64,000 nucleotides of DNA from JBGANR01 sp044222225 (GTDB lineage Bacteria; Actinomycetota; Actinomycetes; Mycobacteriales; Mycobacteriaceae). Below are positions 59,645 to 64,000 of this stretch, in pieces; positions within the stretch are counted from its first letter, which is position 1; every line of letters begins with the position of its first letter. Below the pieces are notes generated by a model. It saw nothing but the letters and a program-made list of their open reading frames with translations, was not told where the DNA came from and searched no databases. The stretch is taken from assembly GCA_044222225.1 (NCBI GenBank), contig JBGANR010000002.1:124001-188000 (forward strand). The letters are read 5' to 3'. A program made the translations under genes and the position numbers.

Positions 59645-60418
59645 GTGGCCACTCTCGAAATCCGTGACCTGCACGTCGACGTCGCGCAGTCCGACGCCGA
59701 CGCCGAGCCCATCCACATCCTCAAGGGCGTCGACCTGACGCTGCGCTCCGGCGAGACCCACGCCATCATGGGGCCCAACGGCTCCGGCAAGTCGACGCTG
59801 TCGTACGCCGTCGCCGGACACCCCAAATACGAGGTGACGAGCGGTTCCATCACCCTCGACGGCGAGGACGTCCTCGCGATGACCGTCGACGAGCGGGCCC
59901 GCGCCGGGCTCTTCCTCGCCATGCAGTACCCGGTGGAGGTTCCCGGCGTCTCGATGTCGAACTTCCTGCGCACCGCCGCGACGGCGATCCGCGGCGAGGC
60001 GCCGAAGCTGCGGCACTGGGTCAAGGAGACCAAGGCCGCGATGACCGAGCTCGGCATCGATCCGGCGTTCTCCGAGCGCAGCGTCAACGAGGGCTTCTCG
60101 GGCGGCGAGAAGAAGCGGCACGAGATCCTGCAGCTCAGCCTGCTCAAGCCGAAGTTCGCGATCCTCGACGAGACCGACTCCGGCCTGGACGTCGACGCGC
60201 TGCGCATCGTCTCCGAGGGCGTCAACCGCTATCGCGAGCGGGAGAACGGCGGCGTGCTGCTCATCACGCACTACCGCCGGATCCTGCGCTACATCCACCC
60301 CGATCACGTGCACGTCTTCGTGGGCGGCCGGGTCGTCGAGTCCGGCGGTCCCGAGCTGGCCAACGAGCTGGAGGAGAACGGCTACGCGCGGTTCATCGCC
60401 GCCGGCGCCTCGGCCTGA
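59645..60418 (+). CDS. sufC: Fe-S assembly ATPase SufC
   Basis: 257-residue ABC ATPase that drives shape changes of the SufBD scaffold. Walker A IMGPNGSGKSTLSYA, the family block AMQYPVEVPGVSMSNFLR, signature GFSGGEKKRHEILQ, Walker B FAILDETDSGLDVDAL and H-loop LLITHYRRIL. GTG start with AAGGAAG 10 nt ahead. Not a transporter subunit. Confidence 0.96.
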   Translation: MATLEIRDLHVDVAQSDADAEPIHILKGVDLTLRSGETHAIMGPNGSGKSTLSYAVAGHPKYEVTSGSITLDGEDVLAMTVDERARAGLFLAMQYPVEVPGVSMSNFLRTAATAIRGEAPKLRHWVKETKAAMTELGIDPAFSERSVNEGFSGGEKKRHEILQLSLLKPKFAILDETDSGLDVDALRIVSEGVNRYRERENGGVLLITHYRRILRYIHPDHVHVFVGGRVVESGGPELANELEENGYARFIAAGASA

Positions 60419-60447
60419 CGGCTCGACTCGACCGAGAAGGGGGCGAC

Positions 60448-61767
60448 GTGACGACATCGCAGATGTTCGACGTCGCGGCGATCCGCGCCGATTTTCCGAT
60501 TCTGGCGCGCACCGTCCGCGACGACAAGCCGCTCGTCTACCTCGACTCGGGGGCGACGAGCCAGCGGCCGCTGGCCGTGTTGGACGCCGAGCGGGAGTTC
60601 CTGCTGCGGCACAACGCGGCGGTCCATCGCGGCGCGCATCAGCTCGCCGAAGAGGCGACCGACGCCTACGAGGACGCCCGGGCGGCGATCGCCGGCTTCA
60701 TCGGGGCGCGCCCCGATGAGCTGGCGTTCACCAAGAACGCCACCGAGGCGCTCAACCTGGCCGCCTACACGCTCGGGGACGACCGTGCGGCGGGCGTGCT
60801 CGGCGGCCGGCCGCTGGGCCCGGGGGACACCATCGTCACCACCGAGCTGGAGCATCACGCCAACCTCGTGCCGTGGCAGGAGCTGGCCCGGCGCACCGGC
60901 GCGACGCTGCGCTGGTACGGCGTCACCGACGACGGCCGTATCGATCTCGACTCCCTGGAACTCGACGAGTCGGTGCGCATCGTCGCGTTCACCCATCAGT
61001 CGAACGTGACGGGTGCGGTCGCCCCCGTCGCCGAACTCGTCGCCCGCGCACGGGCCGTCGGTGCGCTCGTCGTGCTCGACGCCTGCCAGTCGGTGCCGCA
61101 CTTCGCCGTCGACGTGGCGGCGCTCGGCGTCGACATGGCGGCGTTCTCGGGCCACAAGATGTTCGGTCCGACGGGCGTCGGCGCGCTGTACGTGCGGGCC
61201 GACATCGCGGCGCAGCTGCCGCCGTTCCTCACGGGCGGCTCGATGATCGAGACCGTCACGATGGCGGCGACGACGTATGCGCCTGCGCCGCAGCGCTTCG
61301 AGGCCGGAACGCAGATGACGTCTCAGGTGATCGGGCTGGCGGCGGCCGTCCGCTACCTGCAGGGTCTCGGCATGGACGCCGTCGCCGCGCACGAGCACGC
61401 GCTGACGGCGCGGGCGCTCGAGCTGCTCGGCGACATCGACGGGCTGCGCATCATCGGGCCCACCGAGATGAAGCTCTCGGAGTCGACAGGACGGGTGGAA
61501 GCCGTCGATCGCGGCGGCGCGGTGTCGTTCCTCGTCGACGGCATCCACGCCCACGATCTGGGGCAGGTGCTCGACGACCGGGGCGTCGCCATCCGCGTCG
61601 GCCATCACTGCGCGTGGCCGCTGCACCGGCGTTTCGGCGTCGCGGCGACGGCCAGGGCGTCGTTCGCGGCCTACAACACGCTGGCCGAGGTGGACGCGTT
61701 GGCCGACGGGATCCGGGCCGCGCAGGAGTTCTTCGGGACGGCGCGAGATGTCGGGACGGCGCGGTGA
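60448..61767 (+). CDS. sufS: Cysteine desulfurase SufS
   Basis: PLP enzyme that takes sulfur from Cys as a persulfide for cluster assembly. 439 residues. AFSGHKMFGPTGVGALY holds the PLP Lys237; RVGHHCAWPLHRRFGV holds the persulfide Cys388. FTKNATEALNLAAY and TELEHHANLVPWQEL are family blocks. Stop overlaps the sufU GTG. Group II desulfurase, expected to need SufU as partner. Confidence 0.96.
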   Translation: MTTSQMFDVAAIRADFPILARTVRDDKPLVYLDSGATSQRPLAVLDAEREFLLRHNAAVHRGAHQLAEEATDAYEDARAAIAGFIGARPDELAFTKNATEALNLAAYTLGDDRAAGVLGGRPLGPGDTIVTTELEHHANLVPWQELARRTGATLRWYGVTDDGRIDLDSLELDESVRIVAFTHQSNVTGAVAPVAELVARARAVGALVVLDACQSVPHFAVDVAALGVDMAAFSGHKMFGPTGVGALYVRADIAAQLPPFLTGGSMIETVTMAATTYAPAPQRFEAGTQMTSQVIGLAAAVRYLQGLGMDAVAAHEHALTARALELLGDIDGLRIIGPTEMKLSESTGRVEAVDRGGAVSFLVDGIHAHDLGQVLDDRGVAIRVGHHCAWPLHRRFGVAATARASFAAYNTLAEVDALADGIRAAQEFFGTARDVGTAR

Positions 61768-62228
61768 GGCTCGAACAGATGTACCAGGACGTCATCCTGG
61801 ACCACTACAAGCATCCGCACGGGCGCGGCCTGCGCGAACCGTTCGACGCCCAGGTCCACCACGTCAACCCCACGTGCGGCGACGAGGTGACGCTGCGCGT
61901 CACGCTCGGGGCGGACGGCGAGATCGCGGACGTCTCCTACGACGGACAGGGCTGTTCCATCTCGCAGGCCGCGACGTCCGTGCTCACCGACCAGATCGTC
62001 GGCAAGCCGATCGGCGAGGCGCTCACCGTCGTCGACGCGTTCACCGAGATGATCTCCTCGCGCGGTCGCGTCGAGGGTGACGAGGACGTGATCGGCGACG
62101 GGATCGCGTTCGTCGGCGTGGCCAAGTACCCGGCGCGGGTGAAGTGCGCTCTGCTGGGCTGGATGGCGTTCAAAGACGGGTTGTTGCAGGCGATCGACCA
62201 CACCGAAACGGAAGGCAAGGCATCGTGA
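61764..62228 (+). CDS. sufU: Sulfur-acceptor / scaffold SufU
   Basis: 154 residues from a GTG overlapping the sufS stop. LEQMYQDVILDHYKHP, VNPTCGDEVTLRV, YDGQGCSISQAATSVL and RVKCALLGWMAF give the three conserved Cys and Asp that bind zinc and receive sulfur from SufS. Its stop overlaps the sufT GTG. Confidence 0.95.
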   Translation: MRLEQMYQDVILDHYKHPHGRGLREPFDAQVHHVNPTCGDEVTLRVTLGADGEIADVSYDGQGCSISQAATSVLTDQIVGKPIGEALTVVDAFTEMISSRGRVEGDEDVIGDGIAFVGVAKYPARVKCALLGWMAFKDGLLQAIDHTETEGKAS

Positions 62229-62605
62229 CCGACGTGAAGTCCGAGATGGAGCTTGCGGAATCGACCGCAATGCCCGAACCGCAGACCGCGCTCCCGAGTA
62301 TCGACGACGTCGAGGAGGCGATGCGCGACGTCGTCGATCCGGAGCTGGGCATCAATGTCGTCGACCTCGGTCTCGTCTACGGCATCACCTTGACGGACGA
62401 CGCCGTCGCCAAGCTGGACATGACGCTGACCTCCGCGGCGTGCCCGCTCACGGACGTCATCGAGGATCAGACGCGCAACGCCGTCGTCGGCTCCGGGCTG
62501 TGCACGGACGTCGAGATCAACTGGGTCTGGCTGCCGCCGTGGGGCCCGGACAAGATCACCGACGACGGCCGCGAGCAGTTGCGAGCCCTCGGCTTCACCG
62601 TCTGA
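62225..62605 (+). CDS. sufT: MIP18/DUF59-family Fe-S maturation factor SufT
   Basis: 126 residues from the GTG at 62225. The DUF59 core starts at PSIDDVEEAMRDVVDPELGINVVDLGLVYGI and ends with WVWLPPWGPDKITDDGREQLRALGF; TLTSAACPLTDVIEDQ holds the conserved Cys. Helps deliver clusters. The first 25 residues before the core include MELAEST, coded by the short dispersed DNA repeat, so this arm may be an insertion. Last gene of the suf operon. Confidence 0.93.
   Translation: MTDVKSEMELAESTAMPEPQTALPSIDDVEEAMRDVVDPELGINVVDLGLVYGITLTDDAVAKLDMTLTSAACPLTDVIEDQTRNAVVGSGLCTDVEINWVWLPPWGPDKITDDGREQLRALGFTV
62243..62263 (+). repeat. Dispersed 21-bp repeat, copy 2
   Basis: In the sufT N-terminal arm, read as EMELAES. 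The match to copy 3 extends three more bases (ACC). Confidence 0.7.
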
Positions 62606-62714
62606 GACGCTTCACGGTCTGAGTCCACGGATCCGACGATGGCAGAATCGTAGGTGCACCCACGCACCCGGAAGCCAGGATCGGATCCGCAAGCTCTAGA
62701 GGGAGGGCGTCGAC

Positions 62715-63638
62715 ATGTCCGTGACAGTGTCTGAAACCGCCGGTGACGTCACCGGAGCCGTGCTCGCAGGCGTCGACGGCTCCGACTTCTCCTATCGCGC
62801 GGCCCGCTGGGCGGCCGACTTCGCCGAACGGGAGAGACGCGAACTCGTCCTCATCGTCTGTGACGCCGCGGCGGTGCCGCTGGCCGAGCCGTACGCGCCG
62901 ATCCCGGTCGGCGTCGTCGAGCGGATCAGCGAGTACTCCAAGACGGTCGGCGGCGAGGTCGCCGCGGCGATCGCGGCCGAGTTCCCGGCGGTGCGGTTGC
63001 GCTCGGCGGTCCTCTCCGGACGGCCCGGGGCACTGCTGTGCGACCTGTCCGGGGGCGCGCGATGCGTCGTCGTCGGTACGCGCGGGGTGTCCGGGTTTCG
63101 CAGCCTGCTGCTGGGTTCGGTGAGCGCCGACGTCGCGCTGCACGCGGAATGCCCCGTCGCGATCGTGCGCGGGGAGAAGCGGGACGGGCCGGTGGTCGTC
63201 GGCATCGACGGCACGCCGACGAGCGACGGCGCCGAGGCGGAGGCGTTCCGGCAGGCGTCGCTGCGGGGGACGCGGCTCGTCGCGGTCCAGACGTGGACCG
63301 ATCTGTCCACCGACGCGCTCTACGGCTACGGGCTCACCGACGCCGATCTGCAGCAGCTCTCGGAGGAGGCGGCCGAATCGCTCTCCGAGCGGCTCGCGGG
63401 ATGGGGAGAGGAGTACCCGGACGTCGAGGTGGAGCGGGTCATCGTGCCCGCGAGCCCGGCCGAACGGCTCATCGAGGAATCACGGCGCGCGCAACTCGTC
63501 GTGGTCGGCTCGCACCGGCACCGCGGGGTGCGGCGCTTCCTGCTCGGTTCGACGAGCCGGACCGTGACGACGCACGCCCATTGCCCGGTGCTGGTCGTCC
63601 GGGATGTCGGAGATCACCACGGACCGCGCGGCCATTAG
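62715..63638 (+). CDS. Tandem-domain universal stress protein
   Basis: 307 residues, two UspA domains (about 14-150 and 156-298). Each has an ATP-binding pattern: LAGVDGSDFSYRAARWA with VVVGTRGVSGFRSLLLGSVS, and VVGIDGTPTSDGAEAEA with VVVGSHRHRGVRRFLLGSTS. GAGGGAGGG precedes the ATG. Related mycobacterial proteins respond to hypoxia and dormancy signals; no such promoter was identified here. Confidence 0.9.
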   Translation: MSVTVSETAGDVTGAVLAGVDGSDFSYRAARWAADFAERERRELVLIVCDAAAVPLAEPYAPIPVGVVERISEYSKTVGGEVAAAIAAEFPAVRLRSAVLSGRPGALLCDLSGGARCVVVGTRGVSGFRSLLLGSVSADVALHAECPVAIVRGEKRDGPVVVGIDGTPTSDGAEAEAFRQASLRGTRLVAVQTWTDLSTDALYGYGLTDADLQQLSEEAAESLSERLAGWGEEYPDVEVERVIVPASPAERLIEESRRAQLVVVGSHRHRGVRRFLLGSTSRTVTTHAHCPVLVVRDVGDHHGPRGH

Positions 63639-63685
63639 TGTTCACGGGCGGAACATCCGCCGGTGTCGACGACGTTAGGGGAGAC

Positions 63686-64000
63686 ATGGCAACGATCAAC
63701 CTCACCACCGATCAGTTCGACGCGACGGTCAACGACAACGATGTCGTCCTCGTCGACTTCTGGGCGGAGTGGTGCGGCCCGTGCAAGCGCTTCGGACCGG
63801 TGTTCGAGCGCTCGTCCGAGAAGCACCCCGACGTCGTCTTCGCAAAGGTCGACACGGAGGCCGAGCAGGGCCTCGCGGCTGCCGCGAACATCCGCTCCAT
63901 CCCGACGCTCATGGCGTTCAAGAAGGGGCATCTCGTCTTCAATCAGGCGGGTGCCCTTCCGCCGGAGGCGCTCGAATCGCTCATCGCGCAGGTCGAGGAG
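63686..64000 (+). CDS. trxA: Thioredoxin, 5' part
   Basis: Dithiol-disulfide oxidoreductase; 105 codons before the window ends. WAEWCGPCKRFGPVF carries the redox pair Cys30 and Cys33, with the cis-Pro in RSIPTLMAFKKG. AGGGGAGAC precedes the ATG. TGTTC-N7-GAACA (63639-63655) in the gap after the stress-protein gene may be an operator. A short stretch of the C-terminus lies outside the window. Confidence 0.94.
   Translation, partial: MATINLTTDQFDATVNDNDVVLVDFWAEWCGPCKRFGPVFERSSEKHPDVVFAKVDTEAEQGLAAAANIRSIPTLMAFKKGHLVFNQAGALPPEALESLIAQVEE

Noticed and set aside
63639..63655. TGTTC-N7-GAACA dyad before trxA as another clp-type operator
   Set aside because: Half-sites share only GTTC/GAAC and the spacing differs from the 11-base spacing of the two matching clp sites; listed only as a possible trxA operator.

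Overview
The window is about 70 % GC and carries a gene order matching the Mycobacterium tuberculosis Rv1406 to Rv1470 stretch: fmt, rsmB, rpe, ribD, ribE-ribBA-ribH, a PH-like protein, uvrC-rapZ-yvcK-whiA, gap-pgk-tpiA-secG, pgl-tal-tkt, ctaB, qor, an Rv1455-type protein, ctaA, an ABC pair, mptB, sufR-sufBDCSUT, usp and trxA. With the mannosyltransferase MptB of lipoarabinomannan assembly, this points to a mycolic-acid-type actinobacterium (Mycobacteriales) that is probably not a Mycobacterium. I cannot name the genus. The window looks chromosomal; I see no rRNA, tRNA or CRISPR array.

Layout. 1-4158: the 3' end of fmt, rsmB, and an ABC1/UbiB-family kinase. 4273-8815: a repeat-rich one-pass membrane protein, then decayed remains of an ABC permease and a LuxR-type response regulator beside an intact, oddly built histidine kinase. 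8845-16423: rpe and riboflavin synthesis, interrupted between ribD and ribE by a lower-GC island (about 10.6-13.0 kb). The island encodes a protein resembling the ApeA/HEPN anti-phage family, plus a possible small cysteine-rich peptide. An FMN riboswitch precedes ribE. 16322-30003: ggt, the uvrC-rapZ-yvcK-whiA block, the lower glycolytic cluster, secG and ppc.

30054-43878 is the main accessory block. It holds a DUF433/DUF5615 toxin-antitoxin pair, a zinc-ribbon metallo-beta-lactamase-fold protein, and a PopR/ClgR-like regulator with a two-gene clpP operon whose second subunit lacks the catalytic serine. The regulator and the clpP operon share a 23-bp dyad at the same distance from their start codons. 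Then come three tandem paralogous four-helix membrane proteins of unknown function, a NarL-type two-component system, a GAP/Sap-family membrane protein, a large FAD/Fe-S dehydrogenase, a LysR regulator and a class II UvrA. 43942-47910 is a pentose phosphate cluster (pgl-tal-tkt) missing the zwf-opcA pair usual in relatives. 48106-64000 covers haem A synthesis, quinone oxidoreductases, the ABC exporter, mptB, the SufR-controlled Fe-S assembly operon, a tandem universal stress protein and the start of thioredoxin.

The strongest candidates for something not yet described are the 4-TM paralog trio beside the ClpP3/P4-like locus, the ClpP pair with a dead subunit and its shared operator, and the HEPN island with its small cysteine-rich reading frame.
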